Below, piece after piece: positions 45,551-58,329 of a stretch of 64,000 nucleotides of DNA (positions within the stretch are counted from its first letter, which is position 1; each line of letters opens with the position of its first letter). Below the pieces are notes generated by a model. It did no database searches. It saw nothing but the letters and a program-made list of their open reading frames with translations, and was not told the origin of the DNA. This stretch comes from Marasmius tenuissimus. Lineage: Eukaryota > Basidiomycota > Agaricomycetes > Agaricales > Marasmiaceae. A program made the translations under genes and the position numbers. The stretch is from NCBI GenBank assembly GCA_029532415.1, contig JAQOTA010000067.1, forward strand, positions 496,001 through 560,000, given 5' to 3'.

Positions 45551-47298
45551 TCAGGCGGAGTCCGAATCATGACGTCGTTCATTCTGGGTTGTGTGGGCGC
45601 TTTTTTAGTTTGCTTTCATCCCCCACTCGACATCAAGACCCTCTCAGCTTTTCTTTAGTCGACTGCTAGCCGGGTAGCCCAGCCAAACCATAGTCCGACG
45701 AGATCAAAACTGGAACCAAACCTCCCGAGGCTCAATGCTTACTGCCGCAGGATATGCCCTCACTCCCATTCAGTACAAGCACCGTTTGTCTCGGCTCGGA
45801 TATTCTCTCTCTTTGAGTTCAAACTATCTGCTGCTCCCCCTCCAGCGTTGTTTGTCGCTTGTTCATTGTTATTGCTTGGCAAGATATCTGAGCTGAGGCT
45901 GTATAATCTCAATGAACGCCGCGTATCATGCGAGCATCGGGAGACGAAGCTTCATTTTTCGCTATCGGCAGTGGAAACCAGATCAACCAATTGGGCGACA
46001 GTGTCTTGGATCAAAAGGCTCGAGCCTTGGACTCATGGTACACCAAAATCACGATTTCAGCACGAGCAATCGCCGTTTCAAAACTCGTAAAGTTCAAGAA
46101 TGAAGTTATAGTGTTGCTCATACTGATATTCGCGACTCTTGCACGCCAATTTTCCTTCTCAACAACCTGGATTGACCCAGCTCAGCCAGATTCGTTTCTT
46201 GAAGTTTTGGAAGGCTCCCCGTATTGTAGATCAGCCAGTCTTTCCGTGGCTCTCATCTACCGTGGAATGGCGTACCATGGTATTAGTGGAGGTATCTGTA
46301 ATCTAACCCCCTCCGAGTAGCTGAATATCCAAATCGACCTCCCAAGCCACCCTTGCTCAGACCTCTTGTTGCACCAGTAAGATGATTATCTCTGGTTTTG
46401 CCACTACATTGCTTGCTTATCGTGCGACAGGTTTGGATTACCGAAACCGTTGGTTCTCACCCTCTCAGCGCCTCGTCAAACAAGATAAAGGTAGAATGCC
46501 CAGAGGAGAGGAATGAGGTCTTTCGGGTGCTATAAATCCGAGAGAAGGTGAACGTACACCTCCGAAACAGATGGTAATGATAACGCGGATAATAGCGGGT
46601 AATTCTCGCCGAATCAAATGGCAAAGGACTATAAATATTCATCCGGGGTATTAGCTCGTCTTTTAACTATTCCGACTGAACCCGCCGCACGCCGCACCAC
46701 AACCTATCTCCCTCGTTGATGGTCCATTTAGCCAACAACTATTTTGAGTCTTGGTTTCAATCTTGAAGAGTAATTCAAGGATGACCTTCGTTGGGAGTAC
46801 CCAAGGGAGTTGTCGAGTCATCAGTGATAGAATTAAATTCTGTACGTCTTTCCCCCATTACCCCCACTCTCGAACCTGCTCGGTACATCGTTCACAACAC
46901 AATGACGCTGGAGTCAACTCGCCAGCTCCGATCCCTCGTCCTTCGCGCTCCGGTAGTTACATTGAATATCGTGGCTTTCGTGAGTGTTCGCTTTATACTC
47001 GGATTCTATTTCATCCATATGTTTGGGTTGATATGCCGGTGCGCGTATCAACCAGGGCACAAGAATATCTAGTATTTGGTCTATATCGGGGAGATCTGTT
47101 TCTGACAGTCATGTGAACCCAATGGGCTCGTCGCATTGGTGGACATAGCGAGGACTGATACAGCATCTAGGACACGGGACTTGATACCCAGCCTCACATA
47201 TACGACTGGTGTGAGAGCGACAGAACGACATCCTTCCCTTCCCCCCACCATCACAACTCAACCAGCCATCTCCTCATTTTCCCTTCTATCACGGGTGG
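45551..47298 (+). repeat. Block X and promoter before copy F
   Basis: Starts with TCAGGCGGAGTCCGAATCAT at 45551, contains the best X reading frame (next entry), a leader element ATGACGCTGGAGTCAACTCG at 46902, and the core promoter CTCACATATACGACTGGTG at 47193 followed by a pyrimidine-rich tract. Confidence 0.6.
45928..46320 (+). CDS. Block X open frame with one hydrophobic segment, uncertain gene
   Basis: A 130-codon frame, MRASGDEASFFAIGSGNQI followed by SWYTKITISARAIAVSKL, a hydrophobic stretch VIVLLILIFATLA, and WIDPAQPDSFLEVLEGSP. Homologous frames occur in the X blocks at 61366-61716 and 37281-37517, and in decayed form near 28555. Relative to the copy at 61366, a segment of about 80 bases is missing here between ATTGTAG and ATTGCAG, with frame kept. 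One membrane helix is likely. No known family. Codon-level conservation is suggestive but not decisive. Confidence 0.35.
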   Translation: MRASGDEASFFAIGSGNQINQLGDSVLDQKARALDSWYTKITISARAIAVSKLVKFKNEVIVLLILIFATLARQFSFSTTWIDPAQPDSFLEVLEGSPYCRSASLSVALIYRGMAYHGISGGICNLTPSE

Positions 47299-49622
47299 AT
47301 GGCAATGGTTAATGTCTTCATTGACAACAGAGACGTCCAGATTGGCCATAATGCAACCTTCCAAAGTGTAGGCGGCAATTTGACGACAACGACGACGAAT
47401 ACATATTACAATGATCGGGGGGATACAGTTGTATTGGTGCGTGGGGGCCCTATACTGGTTACCAACATTCTGACTGGAGCATAGTACGGGAATATGTTCA
47501 GAAAGATACTCATGGGCAACATCATTGTGCGGAGGGATGTCTCTTTGCAGGACCTAGAAGTGGTCGTGGAAAATAAACATCAAGAATCGGATTGTGGGGA
47601 ATCACAACAATCCAAAGTGATGAGAGTTAGGAAAACCATGCAACACATTGAGGTAATGGGACTCCCAGGAAAATTCACAAGCATAGCAATTGAGAGATTG
47701 GACAGGACTCAAGAGGATCTTGATATTGTAAGCACACTTCATAGAAACTGTGTCAGTATCTCATGGGCCATTGCAGATATCAGAGAGAGTATGTAGGGAG
47801 CTGGCATCTCGGCGGTTTGTTCAGATACATGCTCGCGGAGTGGTCTACTAATTTGATCTCAGGTCGCCGCTATTCCCCCAGCTGGTTGGAATGGGCCAGT
47901 CCAAGCACCCGACATGGATTGTGCATGACGGTAGGGGTTTTTGGTCGGTGGTTTTATTTACGGGCACTGACAAGTACATTCAAGAACTGGCAAACGGGTT
48001 GGAATTCAGCAATAAGATGTGGGATGAAGGGAGTACAATTGTGTGGTACTACCTGTGGTATACACAGGTATGTTCACTTTCTGACATCCAACGTCGGCTA
48101 AGAGTGTCTTTAGCGCACCTCGTTGGTTGCTCTGCGCACAGACACGACTCTGACAATACCTGTGAGTGGTTTATTCATGGAATTTACCCCTCTGATAGAT
48201 GAATGACAGGTTTCGGCAGAGCGGGGTTTCTGGAATTTCAACCTCAAAACCCACACTTGGCAATACGACATCCCATCCATCTCCCTCTCCCCACCAAACA
48301 CCGACCTCTCTCTTGCACCATTCTACTATCCACCAACCCCACTTCGCCAAGAAACACCTCCCCGACTCGACCCCACCGAGATCGTCGCCTACGTCGAAAA
48401 CCAACTCGGCGACTTTTTGCATGTGATTGCGTCATCGGGGCAGACGAGGCACGTCGAAGATCTCTCAGATTTCACACGGCATGGTCTTCTGACCTTTGGG
48501 GCTGTTGTCGACCGAAACCAACCCGAAATCCTGGCCCACCTCCCCTATACTCCCGCCCCTCAATGGTGTTTTGGCAACCTCAGCACAGGCGTTGAAGCCA
48601 CGTACTCCACTTCCGGTATGTTAACCTGCCCAATCCATCTTTCGTGTGCTCACTTGTGTAGTACCATGGCGTGTGGATTTCTGCTCTGACCAGCCGGCGG
48701 TGAACGTGAACCTTCACTTCTCCTTGTGCTTGCCAGATTCATTTCGACAGTGTACTGCCTACCTCACCAAGTCTCTTCCGTTTGCCAATGATTGTCATAA
48801 TCCGTTAAATGACCTTGGCGAGTGCCCCTCCATTTCTCGCCAACTCACCACTGATCTCTATCTCCCTCAGTATTTATTACTGACGTTCGACTTTCCCTTG
48901 TCGGCACGATCCCCAATAACTCCACATCCTCGATCCCCATTTATCTTTTTGTCCCTCCAATTCCTATAGACCATAGCGATGGGGTGTACTCCATACACTA
49001 TCCCCTTGTCGCCCCACTTTCTTACTGGTCCCTTGACCCGAACGGAGAACATGCGATATCCGAGGAGGATTGGGAGATGAACGGAATTCCCAAACTTGAG
49101 GTTCTGTCTTGGATTGGCGCGTCGTGGCGCAGTGGGCATTACTGGGCAGTAGAAGAGTATTTTCAAACACGGAACTACGACTTGGATGGTAGAAAATATG
49201 CATCGGAACATCGGTACCCCGTGCTGATACCGGGTGAGTTGCAGCTCTGGTTTGTGTTTTGGCACTCTCCGGTATATACTTACTCCTGAGATTCTAGGCG
49301 ATCCTTTTGACGTGAGGTTTTGTAACTGGAACGAGTCAGAAACAGGTGAAGACTGGAGTGATACCAACTTGGAAGGTGAGTACTCAATGGCATCGGAGAC
49401 TCTGGCAACTCATGCCGCCATATAGACACTCAACACAGCGATCAGCCCCCCTCCGAAATTTCTCGAGCTACAGTCACGCGAAACGGGAAGGCCCGAATGC
49501 TGAAATACACTCAGAAGATATCCAGGGTATTTCGGCGAGTTACGCGAAGATCTAAAGCAAGTCCTGCAGCATTGGCTGATGTACCGTCGATACAGAGAAC
49601 CCGGAAGGACAAGAGAATATAG
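47299..49622 (+). CDS. Array copy F: intact orphan family protein, 623 residues
   Basis: Exons 47299-47436, 47485-47727, 47777-47814, 47863-48067, 48114-48161, 48210-48615, 48662-48817, 48871-49233, 49298-49375 and 49426-49622 give 1872 bases without a stop. The layout matches copy E exon for exon, with one codon fewer in exon 2. Intron 7 has a GC donor at 48818. N-terminus MAMVNVFIDNRDVQIGH; other motifs are HDGRGFWSVVL, YYLWYTQ, ENQLGDFLHVIASSGQ, GLLTFGAVVDRNQPE and DPNGEHAISEEDWEMNGIP. The basic tail is KYTQKISRVFRRVTRRSK. Differences from E are often at third codon positions or conservative, as expected under purifying selection. Exon 5 (RTSLVALRTDTTLTIP) is the least conserved. Closest relative in the window is E. 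Confidence 0.88.
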
Positions 49623-52290
49623 TTTTCAATTTGTATCTAATTCAACCTCGGCCATACTGTTCGATAACGTTGCTTCCAACCACGATTTTTTATTCAACGA
49701 TCAAACCTAGTGCCATTGTCCGCCATCCAGACTGAGTTGAGCCCACCTTCAAAGGTCACCATGAAGTCATCATTCTCAGTAACAAATGTTCACCTGAATG
49801 ATTTTGTCTGTAGCGAAATTCCCGATAGTACTCACTCCGACCGAGTACAGTGATTAAGTTAGCCTTTGGGACTTCCTATTATAGATGTACACGCCTGCAA
49901 ACATGGGCACGTTCCCACTTCAGTTCCACCCAATCACGAGGTATTGACTCTTCTACACTTCGAAATTCCGCCCGAGAATGAGCGGGCGAGTTCACAAGGG
50001 AACAAGATGCTCAAATTAGGAACCCACATGAGAGGAGATACGTTGAATAAATGTTCCAAGTCCACTCCCCGAAATAGGGATATTGTACAAGTTCTGCCCC
50101 TTGGCCCCTCAGACAGGGAGTGCCTTTGCTGTTCGGTTAGGTATGCTAGTCGGGCCTACAGAAACAACATGACGGCCAGTCCGTACGGACACAAATGATC
50201 GGAGTAGAAATTACGTTTGCTCTGCGTCGGCTACCAAACCGTCTTCACTGTCATTCACTGGTAAACTTCATCGAACGCGAGGATCACCATCCATTGAACG
50301 GAGGAACTGTAGTCTCGACTCAAAGAATCGGGAGGATCAATCTCACTTTCCGCGAATCGCATTCTAGCAGTAACCGTTGGATATGACGCAGTGGTAGGAC
50401 ATACCTACATGAGCGAAACCACGGGATACCCGTTGTTCTTACTCAGAACCGTGAGCTTCGGGCTAATGAATATTGTCACTGACCAATCATGTTGCCCCTG
50501 ATCCCGGCCTCACAAGGACCGTTTTGATACCTAATCCTGGCAGAAATCACATCATAATACAAGAAACAACCGAGGGATATGAGAATTCACTAAGTACGGC
50601 GAGCAATGAGTCATAGGCCCCACGGCCATGCACATTCAATCTACAATCGAAGTCTCAGCGTGCTTTCTGAAGCGTGAGCGTGAGCTATTGAAACCTTGAG
50701 CGGTGAGGAAAAGACGATGTAACCCCCGACCGACAAACCCCTCCAGAGGATTCTCCGCCTTGTGCGTTATGGTCGACAGTGGCACTTTTGTAGCACATCA
50801 TAACGTTCAAGACGTCTAGAAAAAGACACCATCATCCATCGGAGTGAGCCGCGCTGTGTGGATTTTAAGAGATAATCAGATTACAGCGGGCCATTAGGAG
50901 CTTATGTATGGAAGATCCTTGTCTGGGAACACACCTCAGTTCCGTTGGGAGTTTGATGAATTCGTGATATGTGCTCTAAAAAAACCCTCGCGTAGATAGG
51001 GCAGGTTCAGGACCCTTGATGATTTAGCCCACAGGCATCGATGGTCTCGAGCGAGACGGTTCGAGGAATTGTATGGAAGCGTACTAGGTTCGTTGCAACG
51101 CTGTATCGATTGCCTCGGTGAAATGTGCTTACTGAGAAGACAAAGAGTTGCACACTAGTCAATAATAGAAAAGCCCGAGCACCAAGAACCAACACAGGGT
51201 TTCTTTTAGCCACAGCGATTCAGCGGCGACGAGCCTTCACCTTCCCATCGTCCCTTCGACTGGATGAATAATCTTTTACTGATTCGTGTACTGGCTCTGA
51301 TGCGGATAAATACCAACACGTATGGGGGCCAGTGTAGTGTTGCGAGTATCGTACACCCTTTTTGTCCACTTGCAAATTCACTGCTACTGGTATTAAGAAA
51401 ACCCTTGGAGCCGGACGGTAGCAACCTCCAGTTTTGAAGAGATATTCTGAACGTACCTTGAGCACCAAACCGATTTTGATGCTCCTTCCGCCGAGTTGAT
51501 TTATAATCTTTGTTTCCTTTGACCAACGGTGACTGCGGGCCATGGATCATACACCATTTCCGGCCAAGTTCCGGCATCCCCGAAGGTTTGTGGTTTCAAG
51601 GACAGGTGTGAATATGTTTGGGTAGGGTTGTGATGCGCCAACTCGTTTGAATCTTTTGGCGGAGATACTCTATATTTAAGGGCTGCCCCTCAGATTGTTG
51701 AGTTGACTTTCGTGCGATATCAGTGAAATGAAGGTATTTTCACGAGAACGTGAAAATGATTACGTTGAACCATAAAACTCGTGGTCTGGCTCAAAGAGAG
51801 AGGACACACGATCTTCAGGGTTATATTTCGGCCTCGAATATTGATTATGAGAGCGGCGTTCATCTGTATAGATTGAAATTCACGATGTACGAAGCTGTTG
51901 ATACGACGACCCAATTCTTTTCCAGCCTGAACGGCAACTATGGAAACCCCGCACTGGGCAGAGAACCATCATTTTTGCCATTGCTCAAAGTGAGACCAAC
52001 CGAGGCCCCACCAGGACCATTGTCGAAGCCTGTGTCCTGGTGTGATAAATCCTCAGATATGTAGCCGGAAGCTCTTAATAGGAGATGATGATACTATGGT
52101 ATCGGTTAAAACGAAAGGGCCCAACATCGGGGACGAAATTTTTCGTAAGCACGGGGGCCAGATCTGCCGAGTCAACTGTCGTTGCTGGTATTCGTAGCCT
52201 GGAGTTATTGAAGCGTGATTCCTCAGAGTTTTATGGTGAAAAACCGTACTGAGAAACGACACCAATGGAAGTCGAAACACCGTGGCAGGG
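49623..52290 (+). repeat. Spacer block Y, copy after F
   Basis: Aligns with 41036-43402. It carries GTACACGCCTGCAAACATGG near 49887, CGAGCGAGACGGTTCGAG near 51049 and GAAATGTGCTTACTGAGA near 51119. It stops near 52290 where, unlike after E, it is followed by unrelated sequence rather than block R. Confidence 0.7.
51750..52064 (+). CDS. Conserved 104-residue frame in block Y
   Basis: An open frame (MKMITLNHKTRGLAQRERTH; GYISASNIDYESGVHLYRL; FFSSLNGNYGNPALGREPS; KVRPTEAPPGP) aligns at protein level with the interrupted frame at 42856 in the other Y block. No signal peptide, membrane segment or known domain. Could be a small gene, an exon of a larger lost gene, or chance conservation of recently duplicated DNA. 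Confidence 0.35.
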   Translation: MKMITLNHKTRGLAQRERTHDLQGYISASNIDYESGVHLYRLKFTMYEAVDTTTQFFSSLNGNYGNPALGREPSFLPLLKVRPTEAPPGPLSKPVSWCDKSSDM

Positions 52291-55200
52291 GGATATGATG
52301 GTGCGTGGTACGTCCGCAGGTTCAGGCGGAGTTTGAATCTGCGTTGATCAGCTGCATTTTCGAATTCTCGTGACGCGTGTTGTTTTTCTCCTCCCACCAT
52401 GTTCACTACCGTCGATGGCCACACTGCCCTTGTATATCATAATGATACACTGGATTGTCCCTCCTTCGAGCTTATCTCGCACCATCTTATGTCTGCTGTC
52501 TGAAAACAATCATCTCTACAACCAGAACTTCAGGAAGAGCCTTCGTTCAGGTATAGCTGCCTGCACGATCTGGTGCGTTATCATCTCCGAGATGCGGCTG
52601 GCAGGACTGAGAATCTTAGACACCCCTCTAAGAGCAATACCCGGCGATTTTATTCCTACTATTAGCGGTGCATCATCTACCTGCAACAAATTGGCTCAGA
52701 AGAGATCAAAGAACCGTTCCTCAATTATTTTGTGCCTTCTGCCCGGCCCCTTATCTTCCATCGATCTTCCGTGAGCTGCGGGGTCTAGTGCGCACATCAA
52801 TGAATTCGTCACCTCACGAACCCCCAAATTCAACTGGGTGGGTTTTGCGGGTCGAGGGCCTCGCATTCCGTGAGCAGGAACGGTGCGAGAAAAGGAAGGG
52901 CAGAGAGTGGGAATATTAGGTGGATGGCCGTGAGTGTGAATGTTCAATGAGCTATCCCAGTCTCCATCCCATTCTCCAACAGGTGAGTACGGCATATTTC
53001 CCTCCAGGGTTTTTGACCAGCTGAGTTCTCGTTCGGTTTTCCGGCTCTCGTCAGTAGCACAAGAATTTTCGGAGAAAACACGCCGCCCTTTTAGAGTGCA
53101 CTCGAAATTTCCAACCCGTACAACTCCGTTTTACCCATCTCGACTACGGTACGATATGACTGCATGATGACAGATATCGTCAAAGGTCTGTTGTTGACGC
53201 CATCTTGTTGTAGTATCTAGGCTGACAGCTCCCATTGTAGACTTAACTCTGAACGCGGGGGAACATCGCCTCGTCAGGCGCATAAATGCAAATAGGAGAA
53301 GACACCTTCCTCTGGATCCACCCTCGGTCAGGTTTTGGTGCTATTCTTTGTCCCCCTTCAAACTGCCGCATCTATCAATCCTTGTCGAACGGCGATGGCC
53401 TCTGTGGATCTCGTTCGCTCGGACACAGAATCAAGGTACGTTTTACTGTCACACAAGTGGGTACAAAACTTATGTTGTATTCCAGATCCCCTCCTTCCAA
53501 CCCCGGATATTCGCCCTTTGCACAACTAGCCAGGCAGTGTGCTCAAAGATAGACGCCCTGTTAGCACCGAAGGTGTACCTCACGACGTGAGCTTCTGGCT
53601 TCCTATCTCCTGCGCTTTACACTGAAAATACCGGTGGCCTCGAACATTTTTCTGATCGCCTGGTGGCCGACTATCAAGATTTCAAAGCAGAGGTTTGTTC
53701 GCCTTGGGAGGATGATACTGAGAGTTAGTGCTCGCCGTTTGAGGGTCGCAGTAGGACCGATACTCTAGGTATGCTCATATCGTCCTACGACATGTTACCA
53801 TTGCTGATGGTTTTCTTCCAGTAGATTTATGACCATCAAATCGTCCAGGAAGTATCGGGTCTCGGACAGTGGTGGCATATTCAACATACTGACGCCTCTC
53901 GTCCGTGGGTACTTTCAGTTTTCGGTAGAGGTCGAGCAATGCAAGACCCCCTTTTTAGCTTTCATAAGTGTGAGCTGCGAGGGCGCTGCGAATAAGGCTT
54001 CGTAGACTGTCTCTTTGGTTATTTCGCTGGCTCTGGCGGGACTTAGGCTTTACTGTTCACTCCGAGTCCAAGTCAACACTCGGTGCTTGTCAGTTTCGCA
54101 CCAACAATACTATGTATGGTATTCCTCGTGATGAAATCCGGCCGTAGACGGTCTCACGAACTTCTATCGCCACAAGAGCACACCTTGAGGTGTCGAATTC
54201 ACCTCTTCGTTGTCGGCAACTCCTCTCGACCTAACGGGGGCTTTGGATTGCCTTATCAGACCAGCAAAGTGTGAATCCTCTGATCCATCATGAAGTACGC
54301 CCATTTGTTGCACTAATACTTTGGTGATAAAAGCTTCACCTTAACATCAACCCCATCCGATGGCTCCATTCTCGACCTTCGTCTAGTTGGATCTTGCCGG
54401 GCGCACTGTGTTATCCGGGTACCGGAACGAAAATAAGCAGCCAAGACTAAGAAGAACAGTGCACTCGTCGTTCAAAAACTCAAAAATGGTTTCCAAATGA
54501 GTATGATACAACGCTCTATCTCTCCTTCGCTTAGCCGACACACTCTCTATTGGTTTCCCGGACCCCCAGAGAATAGAGCTCGCTATCACCCTCACTGTAG
54601 ACAAGACAAACACGATCGCCAGAAAGACTGGATACCTACAGAGCCTCCGGGAGAGCTAACTTTATTACTACCCTACTCGACCACGCGCTTGAATACCTTG
54701 CAGTGGACCTATATTAGTCGTGCGTTCTAATTTCTTTTAGCTACTTGGTTGGGCTATTCAGGCTCAAGATATTCTTAGTGGGCTACCTTCAAATGCTAAG
54801 CTCGCTCCGCTTCAATAATACCAGGGCAATGGTGTTCTCGTGGCCCAGAGAACTTGCCAGGTCAGCTTCTGGTTCCTTGCAACCCGAGCCCTGTCCTCAT
54901 TGCACCCTGACGCAGACGACATCGGTATTGAGAGCACCTCGAGTGTCTCGAAGGTTTTGTGAGATCCTCGGGGTAGATAATACGTACCCGGTCAGGGGGT
55001 TGAGCTTATCAGCGCGCCGGTATAGGTTGCATCTCGTCATGGACAACTTACTAGATATGTTCACGAATTTTCAGCGGATGATATTGGTTCTGATGATTTC
55101 GTTCCTCGTATATTCAGGACGGCCTGAATGATAGAAAGCCACCTTCAATATCGTGAGGGATGTTTTATTCAGTGGCTGATTCCAATCAAAACATTGAGAA

Positions 55201-56227
55201 CAGGAATTATGGCTGAGGGGACAGAAGTTTTGGTACATACCATTGGTTTTCCCCATGATCGTGCAAATCAGCCACCGCGCCAATACTACCAATGCCTTGA
55301 ACTACGCTGCCAAGATGAATTTTTACAGGAGTCGCGAAATTCTGAAGATGCAATGTCTCATAGACATAGGATTGGCTGAGCGAGACGTGAACTTGGAGGT
55401 TTGGATGTATGTGCACTCAGAGCATACATTAATTTCGCCCTTGTCTTCGTCTCGTGATATCAACAAAAAGTCATCTAGATGATTGGTTTGGTTGCCACTC
55501 GTAGAAATCGCACTGAAACTTCCAAGTCGCTCACAAAAGTTATTTCTTGTGAAATGAAGGCTCATATTCCGACCGAACGCGGTATATACGGTTTGGTCGC
55601 CCTCACTGAAGCTCACCATTCGTCAAAACCGACGCTTCGTTCCTGTATTGAGATGAACACACACTTAACCTCGTTAGGAACAATACCACTAGATATACGC
55701 TCATGTGAGTGATTCATTGTCAACGTACATGTATCCCTCACGACTGCCCATAATATTTGCTCGGTATCTCGTTCGTTGTAAAAACGATGGACCTGTAGGT
55801 TACGCGAATTTTCATTGACCTTGCATTCAGGCCTTCAACTAGATGTCACTTCAATCCCATGTGTATAGGCGTGTGTTAGCCTCCCTTTGGGCTCTCACTC
55901 TTGGGAATCTCACCATTTCTCCGTTCTAATCTTCCGGCGTCAATCCGCATCTCTTTCAGGATCGGGCAGCGTTCGGTTCAGACCAGCCGGTAGAACATAA
56001 AAGGATCACATCGCCAGAGCCCTCTTTTTGTCGATAATGGCTGAGCTGAACGTTGTCGGACCGGCGGACTTTGCTGGGATCATCGAAGCACGAGCACCAT
56101 GAGACGTCGTACACAGCTTTAGTACTTATATACGGCTGGTGTATGGGGGCGTTGACTCTTTCTTTCTTTCGCGCCTCCATCAAAGCCAACATCCCGACCG
56201 ACTCCTCCTCATTTCAGGTCAAAGTAA
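52291..56227 (+). other. Spacer between copies F and G with decayed coding relics
   Basis: At 52399-52780 one frame (MFTTVDGHTALVYHNDTLD, EPSFRYSCLHDLVRYHLRD, EPFLNYFVPSARPLIFHRSS) looks protein-like but has two in-frame stops; no family recognised. At 53335-53450 a frame with LVLFFVPLQTAASI and DLVRSDTES could be an exon of a membrane protein. Between 53840 and 53900 a stretch matches sequence near 16870. The last 100 bases resemble the 5' flank of copy D, with CTTATATACGGCTGGTG near 56125. No gene can be called. Confidence 0.3.
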
Positions 56228-58329
56228 ATGAATCATATTTTCTCCGGTGCCAAAGACACTCGGATTGGTGATTATGCCACCATACAGAGTGCGAGTCGCG
56301 ATTCGACGACAAATATCTATGACAATCATCGCGGGGATCCATTGAATTGGTGCTTGGAGGTAGACTGAAAACGACTAGGCTGACTGGATAGTAGTGTGGG
56401 AACATAGGAGACATCATCGTGCGGAAGGACGTATCAACAGAGATCATAGATGTGATTGTCGAACCTCAACGTCAAGAATCTGAATGTGGAAAGTCCCGCC
56501 AGCAGCCTAAAGTGTTGAAAATCAAGAAAAGGATGCAGCATGTTGAGGTAGTTGGGCTATCGAGAAGTTTCACGATTATCACAGTTGAGCTATTGGACGG
56601 GACTGAAGAGGCTTTTCAGAATGTAAGACCACTTTGAAGAAGTTTGGATTGATTTTTGATGAGCGATGGCAGGTATCAAAGCGTGTGTGTAGAGAGCTTT
56701 CATCTCGGCGGTACGTCCAGATACCTGCCCGCGGTCTTTTAACTTAATTTCAGGTCGCCACTATTCCCCCAACTGGTTGGAATTGGTCGGTCTAAATGGC
56801 CGACGTGGATTGTGCATGATGGTAAGTGATTCTTGTTAGTGGCCGTACTTGGAGGCACTAAGAATCACGTCGTAGAACTGGCAAATGGGCAGACAAGACT
56901 CTGACGATCCCTGTGAGTGATCAAGTAATTTATAGCACCCACCGTCATCTAATAATACAACAGGTTTCGGACGAGTGGAGGTTTTGGAATTTTAACCCCA
57001 AAACCCATGCTTGGCAATACGAGGTTCCATCCATCTCCCTCTCCCCACCAAACATCGACCGGTCTCTCGAATCACTCTTCCTTTCACCAGTCCCACTTCG
57101 CCAGGAAACACCTCCCCGACTCAACCCCGCCGAAATCGTAACCTGCGTCAAAAGACAACTCGGCGACTTTTTGCATGTGATTGCGTCATCGGGGCAGACA
57201 AGGCACGTCGTCGACCTCTCACTGTCAGACTTCGCACGTCAGGGGCTTTTGACCTTTGGGCCTGTTATCGACCGCAACAAGCCCAAAATCATCGCCCACC
57301 TCTCCTCTACCCCCTCACCTCTATGGTACTTTGGAAATCAAAGTGCTGATGTTGAAGGGATCTACTCCGGCACGGGTATGTTGACACCTGCCCAGTCCAT
57401 CTTCCTTGTGCTAATTTGTCCAGCGCCATGGCGTGTCGATGTCTCTCGCAATCACCCGAAGATGAACGTGAACCTCCACTTCTTCTGGTGCTTTCCAGAC
57501 CACACTCGTACCTTTCCCAGTCTCTGCCATTCACTGATCCGCGACAAGATTTATTGAATAACCTTGGCAAGCGTGCTACAGTCCTTTGCCCTCTTTCTAC
57601 TAAAAACTGCTTCCCCTTAGTGTGCATTACCGGGATCCAATTTGCCGTTGTCGGTACAATCCACAACTGTCCCCCATCCGCAACTCCCGTTTATCTTTTC
57701 ATCCCTCACATTCCTATTGAGTATAACAACGGGGTACATTCAATACGTAATCCCCTCGCCAGCCCGCTCTTTTACTGGTCTTTCGACCCAAACGGCCGGC
57801 AAGTGATTTCCGAGGATGATTGGGACAAACATGGGGTTCCCAGGCTGAAAATACTGTCATAGATTGGCCTATCGTAGGATGTCAGTGCGTATGATATATC
57901 TTACCATCACCTACGCACGAAGGGTTACGATTGTGATGGTGGACAATACGCTCAAGAACATGGTTATCCCGAGTTGATACAAGGTGGGTCGCTATTTCTC
58001 GTTTCCGGATTGAAGCACTGGCTTGTTCTCAAAATTTCAGGCGATCTTCACAAACGTAGAAACTGGGATTTGGAAGAGTCAGATATAGCAGGAGACTCGA
58101 GTAGCCCATCTTTACCATGTACGTCGTCTCACGTCGGGAACACATTGGCTTATTTCACCTACCCTTCTTAGATACCCCCAATGCTCAGATTGTAAACTGC
58201 AAGCAATCAAATGGCTCCATTATTGTTAAAAAATGTAAAACCAACCCCCGGATTGCCAGGTACTTTCAAATCATCACCACCCGGAGGCAGTCTTCTGGGA
58301 GGTTCATGAAAACCTCTCGGTGGTCTTAA
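56228..58329 (+). pseudogene. Array copy G: subfamily 2 pseudogene
   Basis: Starts MNHIFSGAKDTRIGDY at 56228. One base is missing near 56338 at the end of exon 1. About 18 bases are lost at the start of exon 2 near 56405. The end of exon 4 and the next intron are deleted at about 56888, so AAATGGG runs directly into CAGACAAGACTCTG. Exon 6 is open and well conserved (WRFWNFNPKTHAWQY, KRQLGDFLHVIASSGQ). Exon 7 is shortened near 57500. Exon 8 has TAG near 57852. Intron 7 keeps a GC donor at 57567. The basic tail KKCKTNPRIARYFQIITTRR ends at 58329. Closest relative is D; the lesions are different, so the two copies died independently. Confidence 0.8.

Noticed and set aside
53286..55720. A second seven-helix gene between F and G.
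   Set aside because: Only one hydrophobic exon-like piece could be seen; the RC.LIWGR and AGRI.YI motifs are absent.
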